This document shows positions 15,715 to 23,315 of a stretch of DNA of 64,000 bases, piece after piece. The position numbers and the translations under genes are program-made. Source of the stretch: a bacterium (lineage in GTDB: Bacteria > Patescibacteriota > Microgenomatia > UBA1406 > GWC2-37-13). The DNA is taken from positions 1 through 64,000 of the forward strand of contig JAJYIQ010000002.1 of NCBI GenBank assembly GCA_021789995.1, read 5' to 3'. Within the stretch, counting starts at the first letter, position 1. Every line of letters begins with the position of its first letter. The notes beneath the pieces were generated by a model. The model made no database searches. It saw only the letters and a list, made by a program, of their open reading frames with translations, and was not told where the DNA came from.

Positions 15715-15911
15715 CAGTATGACAAATTCCTCACACTCGTGGAATAGTCGTTATCAGATGGCCAACTTTCCGTTTCCCATAGTAAAACCAGCGTATTGTT
15801 ACGGAGTAGAGGATCGTTGCAACGTGCTAAATAACCTGACAGGTTAATTGATTGTTATTGCTAAGATGGTCAACGGTCGCAGGGAAACCGGTAATCATGT
15901 AGAATAAGATT

Positions 15912-16553
15912 ATGCATTTTGAACGAACTGTTTTTGACGTCCCTGCCGATGTCATCAGTTATTTTATCAAACACAATATTTATCTGGCGCCTTTGCTTCT
16001 TTTCATCGAGGAAGCCGGCGTGCCCATCCCTCTTCCCGGCGATGTGGTTATTATCTATCTCGGTTATCAGGTATTGCGAGGAAGAATTCCATACGTGACG
16101 GCATTTTTAACCTGTTTTTTCAGCATTTTGGGCGGGGCATCGATTCTATATCTTTTAGCCTACCGCTATGGCCCGCTTTTAGTCAAAAAATTCGGCGGGG
16201 CGTTGCACTTAAATAAAAAAAGGCTGGTTTACGTCGAAAAAAAGTTCGATCATTACGGCTTTTGGCTGATTGTCGTCGGCCGGTATATTCCCGGTTTGCG
16301 GATACTGATTACCGCTTTCTCCGGTTTGTCAGAAGTAGGCTATCCGGTTTTTGCCGTCAGCGTCGCCATATCGAGCGCCATCTGGATTTGGGCAACTATG
16401 CTTATCGGGGAAAAGATGGGTCGACAAGCCGAAAAACTGCTACGGGTCCACCGATCCTATTACGTTTTCTTTTTGATTTTAGCCGTGTTTGCCATATGGA
16501 TAATTCTCAGTTACCGCCGTCGCCGGTATCGACAGCGTCAGGAAACGATGTAA
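15912..16553 (+). CDS. DedA-family membrane protein
   Basis: The 213-residue product shows DedA/SNARE-associated family (PF09335) features: an amphipathic N-terminus, FIEEAGVPIPLPGDVVIIYLGY (the conserved 'E..G.P.P.P.e' re-entrant loop), LGGASILYLLAYRYGP, and the basic FDHYGFWLIVVGRYIPGLR motif with Arg residues essential in E. coli DedA proteins. Several membrane helices follow and the tail is strongly basic (SYRRRRYRQRQ). Family members act as undecaprenyl-phosphate or phospholipid flippases. The downstream small membrane protein gene starts inside its 3' end. Confidence 0.9.
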   Translation: MHFERTVFDVPADVISYFIKHNIYLAPLLLFIEEAGVPIPLPGDVVIIYLGYQVLRGRIPYVTAFLTCFFSILGGASILYLLAYRYGPLLVKKFGGALHLNKKRLVYVEKKFDHYGFWLIVVGRYIPGLRILITAFSGLSEVGYPVFAVSVAISSAIWIWATMLIGEKMGRQAEKLLRVHRSYYVFFLILAVFAIWIILSYRRRRYRQRQETM

Positions 16554-16912
16554 ATAAGGACAAGATTATCAATAAGTACGCTTTCCGGGTCCTATTGGAA
16601 ATCGACGAGAAAGAGCGGACATTTCAAGCTCGGCAGGGATATATGATGGCCTATATTTGGAGTGTGTTGTTGCCGCCTTTAGGCATATATTATTTCATCA
16701 AATATTTATTTTTCGCTAACGGTACCCGTGATGATTTCCGGGCCGGCGTGATTTCATTAGTGTTGACGATTGTCTCGTTGCTTGCTAGTCTCTGGATAGT
16801 CGGTTTATTCTTTAAACAGGCAACTTCGGCTATTCCGTCGCCGGACAACAATATCTTCAAGGAACTGATTACTCCGACCAATCAGAAAACCATAAAGGAT
16901 TTATACCAGTAG
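16496..16912 (+). CDS. Small two-helix membrane protein, unknown function
   Basis: The 138-residue product (from ATG at 16496) has a polar N-terminal region of about 50 residues and a first hydrophobic helix (MMAYIWSVLLPPLGIYYFIKYLFF). A second helix (GVISLVLTIVSLLASLWIVGLFF) and a short cytosolic tail follow. 'LLPPLGIYYFIKY' recurs in small CPR membrane proteins I cannot name. The start lies 58 bases inside the DedA gene in another frame; upstream in-frame starts would lie deeper in that gene and give an Arg-rich implausible N-terminus. Translation is probably coupled to DedA. Confidence 0.6.
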   Translation: MDNSQLPPSPVSTASGNDVNKDKIINKYAFRVLLEIDEKERTFQARQGYMMAYIWSVLLPPLGIYYFIKYLFFANGTRDDFRAGVISLVLTIVSLLASLWIVGLFFKQATSAIPSPDNNIFKELITPTNQKTIKDLYQ

Positions 16913-16913
16913 T

Positions 16914-17255
16914 TTATAAAGCAGGAATATCTTGCGTATCAATCACGCCGTTACCATTCATATCCAGGTCGGATGTATAGAGGGGGTTGTCGCCGTCATG
17001 GGTTTTGCCGACGACCTGGTTCCAGCAGGGGTCGCTTTTTTTGCAGCCAAGATGGGCTTTGACCAGGGCGACGTCTTCATAAGTGGGCTTACCGTCGCGC
17101 AAAAAATCGCCGGGAACGGTTTTAACCAAACCGGTTGATGCGGTATTGGAAACGGCCGGAGCGGTTGATTGCTGGGCAGGGGAGAACTTAAGAAAAACAA
17201 AAACACCGATAGCGATTACGGCTATCAAACCGATAACGCCAAAAATTATTTTCAT
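16914..17255 (-). CDS. Membrane-anchored dockerin-like calcium-binding protein
   Basis: The 113-residue product has an N-terminal membrane helix (IFGVIGLIAVIAIGVFVFL), a Ser/Thr/Ala-rich linker, and a C-terminal segment with one clear EF-hand-like loop: SDLDMNGNGVIDTQDIPAL. The D-x-N-x-D/N-G-x-I-D-x-x-D spacing is that of type I dockerin repeats. An earlier segment (PGDFLRDGKPTYEDVALVKAHLG) looks like the first, degenerate repeat. Dockerins bind cohesins, but no cohesin is visible in the window, so the partner is unknown. It converges with the plus-strand gene ending at 16912. Confidence 0.72.
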   Translation of the reverse strand: MKIIFGVIGLIAVIAIGVFVFLKFSPAQQSTAPAVSNTASTGLVKTVPGDFLRDGKPTYEDVALVKAHLGCKKSDPCWNQVVGKTHDGDNPLYTSDLDMNGNGVIDTQDIPAL

Positions 17256-17288
17256 AAATACAGGATACCAGAATCTTTATATTTATTT

Positions 17289-17364
17289 TGGGGTGATCGA
17301 CGGGATTTGAACCCGCAACATTCGCCTCCACAGGGCGACGCTCTACCGTTGAGCTACGATCACC
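17289..17364 (-). tRNA. tRNA-His (GTG)
   Basis: On the minus strand the acceptor GTGATCG pairs with CGATCAC. An extra 5' G opposite C73 (the G-1 feature specific to tRNA-His) is encoded, as is CCA. The D arm is GCTC/GAGC, the anticodon stem TCGCC/GGCGA encloses CTGTGGA (anticodon GTG), and the T loop is TTCAAAT. Confidence 0.95.
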
Positions 17365-17474
17365 ATTAGTATATTATTATATCATTACAGCCATAGTTTT
17401 CAGTTATCAAACTGTTTATAAATTGATCATTGAAAATTCAATGAAAACTGAAAACTGAAAATTAATGACTAATT

Positions 17475-17873
17475 ATGCCGCTAAAACCGCTGGAAAAAGA
17501 TAATAATCGGGACAATCGAGGATTAGGATTGAAAATCGGTTTTCTGATAATTCTCCTTATCACCGGTATACTTTTAACTAAGCTGGTGCCGAAAGCAGCC
17601 GGCAATAAAGAAAAAAATGTCAATGTTTTGGGGGCGGAGCAAGATAATAAAATTAATAAACCGCCTGTGACCGAGGAAGCAACCAGGTTTATTCAGAATA
17701 CAGCGGATAATTTGATCAATAATGCCGTTGACAGTGTTACTTCATTTGCCTCCCAGTCGGCAGCCGCCGTCACCGACACCGTTTTTACCAGTACCGTTAT
17801 CAATATCGTTAAACAAATCGATAAATTGCCCGACAAACAACAGTCAGAAATTAAACAGGCGATCTGTCATTGA
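17475..17873 (+). CDS. Single-pass membrane protein, unknown function
   Basis: The 132-residue product has a charged N-terminus (about 18 residues), one membrane helix (LKIGFLIILLITGILLTKLV), and an extracytoplasmic region with a helical stretch rich in Asn, Thr, Ser and Ala (about 70-115). A short motif DKLPDKQQSEIKQAICH closes it. I have no family name; similar short proteins occur in CPR genomes. No enzyme motif is present. The preceding 100 bases contain tandem GAAAACTGAAAAT-like words but nothing I can call. Confidence 0.6.
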   Translation: MPLKPLEKDNNRDNRGLGLKIGFLIILLITGILLTKLVPKAAGNKEKNVNVLGAEQDNKINKPPVTEEATRFIQNTADNLINNAVDSVTSFASQSAAAVTDTVFTSTVINIVKQIDKLPDKQQSEIKQAICH

Positions 17874-17912
17874 TTTTCCTAACTGCTTTTGCTATTCTTT
17901 ATTCACTCAAAT

Positions 17913-18566
17913 ATGGATATTAAATATTTTGGTCACGCCGCCTTCTACATCAAAACGAATAATACGCGGATCATCATGGACCCGTTCGACCCGTATATCG
18001 GCCTGAAATTTCCGAAAACAGAAGCCGATATCGTCACTATTTCCCATCACCATAAAGATCATAATAATGCGGCAGCCGTTACCGGCAACCCGCTCGTTCT
18101 CGACATGCCCGGCGAATTTGAAAAAGGCGGCGTGCGGATTACCGGGTACTTAAGCTACCATGATAAGGAAAAAGGAGCACAAAGAGGAGAAAATATTCTT
18201 TACAAACTGGAAACGGAAGAGGGAATTACCGTCCTTCACTGCGGCGATTTGGGGGTCGAGCCGGAGGAAAGTTTTTTGGAAAGTATCGATGATATTGACA
18301 TTCTGTTTGTTCCGGTCGGCGGTTTTTATACGATCGATGCGGCAGAGGCGGAAACGCTTGTCAAAAAAATTGAGCCGTCGATTGTCGTTCCCATGCATTA
18401 CGGCTCACCGAAACTGAAACCAGACTTGGCCGGCAGATTAGCGCCGGTTTCCGATTTCCTGAAAAAATTCGGCGCGGAAAATGTAAAACCAATTCCTAAA
18501 CTTACTATCAAAAAAGAAGAATTGGAGCAGGAAATGAAAGTGGTACCGATGGAGATAAGCAGTTAA
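17913..18566 (+). CDS. MBL-fold metal-dependent hydrolase (UlaG/UPF0173-like)
   Basis: From the ATG at 17913 the product has 217 residues and begins MDIKYFGHAAFYIKT, as in UlaG/UPF0173 proteins. The metal-binding motif is ISHHHKDHNN (a variant of HxHxDH), followed by VLHCGDLG and VPMHYGSPK, which supply the remaining His/Asp ligands. This is the short, cap-less MBL form. The substrate is unknown; family members include lactonases and phosphodiesterases. The upstream in-frame start at 17889 would add eight poorly conserved residues. It is followed by dnaB after 35 bases, with its own -10 box in between. Confidence 0.85.
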   Translation: MDIKYFGHAAFYIKTNNTRIIMDPFDPYIGLKFPKTEADIVTISHHHKDHNNAAAVTGNPLVLDMPGEFEKGGVRITGYLSYHDKEKGAQRGENILYKLETEEGITVLHCGDLGVEPEESFLESIDDIDILFVPVGGFYTIDAAEAETLVKKIEPSIVVPMHYGSPKLKPDLAGRLAPVSDFLKKFGAENVKPIPKLTIKKEELEQEMKVVPMEISS

Positions 18567-18584
18567 TAGCTAAAAGTGCAATGT

Positions 18585-18590
18585 TATAAT
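18585..18590 (+). promoter_or_regulatory. TATAAT -10 box upstream of dnaB
   Basis: TATAAT at 18585-18590 is followed by the dnaB ATG at 18602, eleven bases later, so the predicted leader is at most a few bases. The -35 region is not conserved. No SD is present. Confidence 0.5.
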
Positions 18591-18601
18591 TCAAAGATCT
18601 T

Positions 18602-19933
18602 ATGTCGAATGCTTCTGATGCTCTCAAAGTCCCTCCTCACGATGCGGAAGCGGAACGATCTGTCCTGGGCGCGATTCTGATTGACTCCGGCGCCGTCAAT
18701 CTGGTGGCCGAATTTTTGAAAGCGGAACATTTTTATCTGCCCGAAAACCGGATCGCATATTCGGCGATGCTCACCCTTTTCGAAAAGCAGCAGCCGATAG
18801 ACGTCGTTACTTTACAGGACGAGCTGAAGCATAGTGACAGCCTGAAAAAAATCGGCGGCAAAAGTTACCTGGCCGACCTCATAAACACCGTCCCGACGTC
18901 CGCCTACATTGAACATTACGGCCTGATCGTTAAAGGTCATTACGTCAAAAGGAAGCTGATCGAAATGAGCAGCCGGATGGTGGAGCGGGCTTTTGATGAA
19001 AAAGGTGATGTTAAAAAACTTCTTGATGAGGCGGAAACGGAAATATTTTCCCTGTCGCAGCAGCACCTGCACCGCGATTTTATCGAATTAAAAGAAGTCC
19101 TGGCGGAAAGTTTCGAGCGGCTGGAAGAATTCGTCAAAAAAGGCAACCACCTGCGTGGGGTGCCGACGGGTTTTGCCGACCTCGATAACAGACTGGCCGG
19201 TATGCAGGATTCAAATCTCGTTGTTCTGGCGGCCAGGCCGGGCATCGGTAAAACGACGCTGGCTTTAAATATGGCGCTTAACGCCGCCGTCAATAAAATC
19301 CCGGTCGGTTTTTTTTCATTGGAGATGAGCAAGGAAGAGCTGGTTGACCGGTTATTGGTCGGCCGGGCCGATATTGACGCCTGGCGGCTAAAGACCGGCC
19401 GACTGGCTGAAGAAGATTACAAACGGTTGACCGAGGCGATGGGCGAACTGTCCGAAGCGCCGATTTTTATCGATGACACGCCGGGAGCGAGCATCCTCGA
19501 AATGCGCACCAAAGCCCGCAAACTAAAAATTGAAAAAGATGTCAAACTGATTATTGTTGATTATTTGCAGCTTGCCAATGGTGGCCGCTACTTCGAATCG
19601 CGTGTTAACGAAGTATCATTTGTTTCCCAGGGGCTGAAAAATCTGGCTCGCGAACTACGAATACCCGTATTGGCTCTTTCCCAGCTATCGCGGGCAGTCG
19701 AACAGCGGGGGACAAAGAAACCCCAACTGGCGGACCTCCGGGAATCGGGGGCGATCGAGCAGGACGCCGATGTCGTCATGTTTTTATATTACGAAGACGA
19801 TAGCGAGGACCTGCTTGATACCAGCAAACGGCTGATCAAACTTTATATCGCTAAACACCGCAATGGCCCGACAGGCGAAATCGATCTTATGTTCAGAGGA
19901 GACAGGGTTAAATTCTACAGTGTGGAAAAATAA
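18602..19933 (+). CDS. dnaB: Replicative DNA helicase DnaB
   Basis: The 443-residue product has the N-terminal DnaB domain (PPHDAEAERSVLGAILID, residues 11-28), a linker, and the RecA-like helicase core. Walker A is ARPGIGKTTLALNMA at about residue 211, Walker B is IIVDYLQLA at about 318, and later motifs include LALSQLSRAVEQR and LRESGAIEQDADVVMFLYR-like DnaB motif 4 (here ending YYE). Length is typical and no intein is present. It unwinds DNA at the replication fork as a hexamer. It is preceded by a TATAAT box and converges with the transglycosylase gene, only four bases away. Confidence 0.97.
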   Translation: MSNASDALKVPPHDAEAERSVLGAILIDSGAVNLVAEFLKAEHFYLPENRIAYSAMLTLFEKQQPIDVVTLQDELKHSDSLKKIGGKSYLADLINTVPTSAYIEHYGLIVKGHYVKRKLIEMSSRMVERAFDEKGDVKKLLDEAETEIFSLSQQHLHRDFIELKEVLAESFERLEEFVKKGNHLRGVPTGFADLDNRLAGMQDSNLVVLAARPGIGKTTLALNMALNAAVNKIPVGFFSLEMSKEELVDRLLVGRADIDAWRLKTGRLAEEDYKRLTEAMGELSEAPIFIDDTPGASILEMRTKARKLKIEKDVKLIIVDYLQLANGGRYFESRVNEVSFVSQGLKNLARELRIPVLALSQLSRAVEQRGTKKPQLADLRESGAIEQDADVVMFLYYEDDSEDLLDTSKRLIKLYIAKHRNGPTGEIDLMFRGDRVKFYSVEK

Positions 19934-19937
19934 ATCC

Positions 19938-21629
19938 TCAAGCGGAGATTTTTTCTTTACCGGGAAAGCCCTGCTCCGGCGGCAGCAGTTCGCGGGCATA
20001 GCGCATGATGGCGCCATTAACTGTTCCGGTATTTGGGTCAACCCGACCGCGCCAGGCATAAGCAAAATGAAATTGGCCATCGCTCCCGGCAAAACCAAGG
20101 ACATTATTTTGATCAACCGTTTGTCCGACTTGCAAATTCTTTGCCATTTGGCCAAGGTTGGAATAGATCACCCGCAACGGCCCGATTTTATATAAAGGAT
20201 CGGTTAGCGATGTATCTATTTCCACGATGACGGTATCGCCGGCGGTATAAACGATTTTCCCGGCGGTTGACGGATAGATCGCCGTTCCTTCAGTGACGGT
20301 AAAATCCAATCCGTGATCACTTGATTTATTAACGGCAATAAATTTGTCGACCGGCGAACGGGGTAATAAATGCCAATAGAGCATACCCATTATTCCCTGT
20401 CCCTGCCGGCAAAAATCAATCAGTGCCCGGGCGCCGGTGCCGTTTTCGATTGCCTGATAAAGCTCTATAATATTATCGGCGTATTTGACGGTGGCGATTG
20501 AGGTGTAATTTCTTGACGGCCCGGCATTGTACGATTTGAGGGCCGCTTTCCAGGCTTTAATTTCCGCATAATGCCAGTTATTAATCCGCCGTTTCCAGGA
20601 GGTGTCGGTTTCGTTATTATGCCTTTCCGGCCGGGGATTCCTTTGTCCGCGATATTGGTCCAATATTTTTGCCGATAAATCAATGTTGGTGGCGGCGTCG
20701 GTCAAATCCCATTCGTTTCCCCAGAATTGGGGCATAATCTGGCCCAGGCCGATTGCTTCCACTCCGCTTATGATGCTTGGATGAAAACCGGATTCGAAGA
20801 GAAGGAGTGATCGTATCAGATTGGCGGGGACATGATATTTGGCTTCCGCCGCTTCAATCAGTGGCGAATACAGATCGAAGAACAAACCGGCCGGATCGCC
20901 GTTATTGATTTTTTCAATAGCTTTATTATTCATTTCCCACCCGAATTTACCCAGTTCTTGGCGATTTTTCACCCAGTGCTGGACTTGTTGCTTGTATGAT
21001 TCTTCGTATTGAGGTTTGCTTGGTTTAAAACTATTATTTTGCTGAATCGTTTCGACCTCTTTTTTTGGGGAATTGTTGGCCGAAGCTTCACCGGAGCCGG
21101 ATTGTCCTTGGGAGTTTGCTGACGGCATTGATATTACCTCTTCAAGGTTCTTTTTTAAATCCGTGAGTGCTTTATCGGTTATTCCAAGGAATCTAGCGCC
21201 GGAAGCGACGGTGGCGGCTCCCACGACTATATGAGCGGCTTTATTTGTAAATTCCCGCCTGGTCATTCCCTTTGGCGATTCTTTCGGCAGCGGTTGCACC
21301 ATTTTTTCAGTCACCGGTTCCGCCTTTCTCACCGGGCGGGGATGAACCGGTTTATTAGTATCGGCCCAAACAAGGATGCCGCGACGATAAATCTGGTTTT
21401 TTCTGGGCAGCGGCAATCCGTGCTGGTCAGGCCGGAGGTGTTTGGGCAGGGGAGTGTGCCCGCCGGGTAAAATGATCAAATCTTCATTTATTCCACCGGG
21501 ACCTTTATATCTAACAATATGTGGTTCCGTAAGTGCGACCTTTTCGTTTCCGCCGGTTTGATTTACCGGTCGCGGCTTTACCGGTTTGACCGGCCGTACT
21601 CTAACAGCTGCTTCAAAATTTTCTGGCAT
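19938..21629 (-). CDS. Lytic transglycosylase (SLT) fused to an M23-like domain, internal Tat-type signal
   Basis: The 563-residue product has a Pro/Lys/Arg-rich N-terminal 120 residues, then MTRREFTNKAAHIVVGAATV (122-141), which resembles a twin-arginine signal. An SLT lysozyme-like domain follows (about 265-400: IRSLLLFESGFHPSIISG with the catalytic Glu, EAIGLGQIMPQFW, LKSYNAGPS). The C-terminal LytM/M23-like domain (about 435-550) retains HGLDFTVTEGTAIYP, but its second His motif reads HFAYAW, so zinc binding may be impaired. It probably cuts peptidoglycan glycan strands. An alternative start at Met122 (21266) would give a classical Tat substrate. Its promoter region adjoins the divergent copper operon. 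Confidence 0.85.
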   Translation of the reverse strand: MPENFEAAVRVRPVKPVKPRPVNQTGGNEKVALTEPHIVRYKGPGGINEDLIILPGGHTPLPKHLRPDQHGLPLPRKNQIYRRGILVWADTNKPVHPRPVRKAEPVTEKMVQPLPKESPKGMTRREFTNKAAHIVVGAATVASGARFLGITDKALTDLKKNLEEVISMPSANSQGQSGSGEASANNSPKKEVETIQQNNSFKPSKPQYEESYKQQVQHWVKNRQELGKFGWEMNNKAIEKINNGDPAGLFFDLYSPLIEAAEAKYHVPANLIRSLLLFESGFHPSIISGVEAIGLGQIMPQFWGNEWDLTDAATNIDLSAKILDQYRGQRNPRPERHNNETDTSWKRRINNWHYAEIKAWKAALKSYNAGPSRNYTSIATVKYADNIIELYQAIENGTGARALIDFCRQGQGIMGMLYWHLLPRSPVDKFIAVNKSSDHGLDFTVTEGTAIYPSTAGKIVYTAGDTVIVEIDTSLTDPLYKIGPLRVIYSNLGQMAKNLQVGQTVDQNNVLGFAGSDGQFHFAYAWRGRVDPNTGTVNGAIMRYARELLPPEQGFPGKEKISA

Positions 21630-21657
21630 TTTATAACAGTATACAAAAAAGTTGTAC

Positions 21658-21686
21658 TTGACAAAAACATTTTACTTATATATCCT
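21658..21686 (+). promoter_or_regulatory. Promoter of the copper operon
   Basis: A perfect TTGACA (21658-21663) and TATCCT (21681-21686) are 17 bp apart. The predicted start site is near 21693, 24 bases before the csoR ATG at 21717. The -10 box overlaps the left arm of an inverted repeat (21682-21703), as expected for repressor-controlled initiation. Confidence 0.65.
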
Positions 21687-21703
21687 ATGGTGGAGGATAG
21701 GAT
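21682..21703. promoter_or_regulatory. Candidate CsoR operator (7-8-7 inverted repeat)
   Basis: ATCCTAT-GGTGGAGG-ATAGGAT is a perfect 7-bp inverted repeat with an 8-bp G-rich centre. It covers the -10 box and transcription start of the operon whose first gene encodes a CsoR-type repressor. CsoR/RcnR operators are G-tract dyads of this kind. Assignment to CsoR is inference from position. Confidence 0.6.
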
Positions 21704-21716
21704 AATATATTGGAAT

Positions 21717-21980
21717 ATGATTCAGTCATATAAACAAAACCTTTTGCATCGTTTGAAGATCGCTCACGGACATCTGAAAAAAGTGATCAAGATGGTTGAG
21801 GCGGAAGATTATTGTTTGGATATTACCCAGCAAACTCAGGCGATCGAGAGTTCCTTACGGAAAGTCGATGAATTGCTTCTCGAACACCACCTTAAAACCT
21901 GCGTCAAAGAAGCGATCGTTACCGATAAAAACGTCGACGAGAAGGTAAAGGAAGTAATCAAAGTTTTCAAAAGAAAATGA
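21717..21980 (+). CDS. csoR: CsoR/FrmR-family metal-sensing repressor
   Basis: The 87-residue product begins MIQSYKQNLLHRLKIAHGHL and matches the DUF156 (CsoR/RcnR/FrmR) family: an all-helical tetramer that binds DNA in the apo form and releases it on Cu(I) binding. Candidate ligands are Cys in EAEDYCLDI, His in LLEHHLKTC (paired His62-like) and the following Cys, which gives the C-H-C set of true copper sensors. An upstream in-frame ATG (21687) lies within the operator and on the -10 box, so 21717 is preferred. It is the first gene of a copper operon; the next gene starts one base after its stop. Confidence 0.88.
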   Translation: MIQSYKQNLLHRLKIAHGHLKKVIKMVEAEDYCLDITQQTQAIESSLRKVDELLLEHHLKTCVKEAIVTDKNVDEKVKEVIKVFKRK

Positions 21981-21981
21981 T

Positions 21982-22491
21982 ATGTCGTCAAAAGCATTGA
22001 TCATCGGCGGCGTGATTTTTATTATTGTCTTGATGACCGGCGCTTATTTTTTGATAGGCGGGAATGGCGGTTCTTCCGAATCATCCGTAAAGATTCTTTC
22101 TTATACAACCAACGATATAGCGCGTCCCAAAGCGAAAATCAGATCGACAGCGGCTGATCTCGGAAAGATGAAAGTCAGCGACGAAAAGGACGCTTCGTTT
22201 ACGATTACTAATGCTGGCCAAAAACCGTTGCAGCTATATGATATCACCTCAAGCTGTATGTGCACTTTCGGCCAAATAATTCTTGACGGCAAAGCGAGCG
22301 AGGAATTCGGTATGCACGGCACGAGCAATTATGCTGCTGAAATCGCTCCGGGTCAACAGGCGATACTCAAAGTTATCTACCGGCCATACCTGATGCCGGT
22401 TTACGGCTCGGTTGAACGGGAAGTATATATGGCGACCAATGACCCGCAAAATACAAAACTGGTATTTAAAGTTAATGCTTACGTCCAGTAA
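21982..22491 (+). CDS. Membrane-anchored DUF1573 protein
   Basis: The 169-residue product has an N-terminal membrane helix (ALIIGGVIFIIVLMTGAYFL) and a DUF1573 immunoglobulin-like domain (about residues 60-168). Family marks are the 'FTITNAGQKPLQLYDITSSC' strand, a Cys-Met-Cys motif (SSCMCTF), and APGQQAILKVIYRP near the end. DUF1573 proteins sit outside the membrane and often neighbour copper or redox genes; the CMC motif could bind Cu(I). It lies between csoR and the CcdA-like gene, overlapping the latter by one base. Confidence 0.85.
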   Translation: MSSKALIIGGVIFIIVLMTGAYFLIGGNGGSSESSVKILSYTTNDIARPKAKIRSTAADLGKMKVSDEKDASFTITNAGQKPLQLYDITSSCMCTFGQIILDGKASEEFGMHGTSNYAAEIAPGQQAILKVIYRPYLMPVYGSVEREVYMATNDPQNTKLVFKVNAYVQ

Positions 22492-23309
22492 TGTCGACTA
22501 ATTTTCTATTTGGCATTTCCCTGACCGCATCATTTATGGCCGGCGTGCTGGCCCTTTTCGCTCCCTGTTGTATTACTTTTTTATTTCCGTCGTACCTAGG
22601 TACGGTTTTCAAAGAGAATAAAAAGATTATCCTGTATACGATCATCTTCGCCCTAGGATTGTCGTCGATTCTTATCCCGGTCGCTTTGGGCTTCCGGGTG
22701 TTGGTCTTTTTTTTCGATACCTACCATCGCCAGGTATATTACGTCGGTGGTTTGTTCCTGATTTTTATGGGGATTATGACAATCCGTCCGTTTATCCACT
22801 TTCCGCAGTTATTCCATACAAAGCCTCAATTAGAAAAAAAAATCAATGCCGGTTCGGTTTTCGGACTGGGTGTTCTATCTGGCTTGACATCGTCCTGTTG
22901 TGCGCCGGTCCTTTTCGCCGCCGTGACCCTGACCACACTGGCGCCGACGCTTTTTCAGGCAGTCATCGTTGCCGCCGCCTATATTTTGGGAATAGTTTTT
23001 CCATTATTTCTTTTATCTTTGGGTTATGCCAAAATGACAACGATTATTTCCGGCAAAAGACGGCAAAACATCTATACGATATTTAAATATCTCGGCGCCG
23101 GCATTTTTATTTTGTCCGGAATAGTGATTATAATTCTGGCGGCGATGAATAAATTACAGATGGGGCAGATGGATGGCTACAGCATGGCATTAAGATTGAC
23201 GGTTTTTAATATCGCCAAACATTTCCAGAATCCGGTCATTGACATAACCACATTTTTACTGATCGTTTTTATTTTCGCGTATCTTATCAGAAAAAATTAT
23301 AAATTATAA
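22491..23309 (+). CDS. CcdA/DsbD-like thiol-transport membrane protein
   Basis: The 272-residue product has six to seven membrane helices. Cys pairs occur at two positions typical of CcdA: FAPCCITFLFPSYLG in the first helix and TSSCCAPVLFAAVT in the fourth, each with a nearby Pro. CcdA/DsbD proteins move reducing equivalents from cytoplasmic thioredoxin to extracytoplasmic thiols. In both motifs the Cys are adjacent (CC), which is unusual compared with single Cys in CcdA, and might reflect metal rather than electron transfer. It overlaps the DUF1573 gene by one base and is within the CsoR-controlled operon. Confidence 0.82.
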   Translation: MSTNFLFGISLTASFMAGVLALFAPCCITFLFPSYLGTVFKENKKIILYTIIFALGLSSILIPVALGFRVLVFFFDTYHRQVYYVGGLFLIFMGIMTIRPFIHFPQLFHTKPQLEKKINAGSVFGLGVLSGLTSSCCAPVLFAAVTLTTLAPTLFQAVIVAAAYILGIVFPLFLLSLGYAKMTTIISGKRRQNIYTIFKYLGAGIFILSGIVIIILAAMNKLQMGQMDGYSMALRLTVFNIAKHFQNPVIDITTFLLIVFIFAYLIRKNYKL

Positions 23310-23315
23310 AAAAAC

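Noticed and set aside
15719-15847. A 42-codon frame (MTNSSHSWNSRYQMANFPFP...) after the small membrane protein gene
   Set aside because: No promoter, SD or family; ends in a small palindrome. Possible, but not supported.
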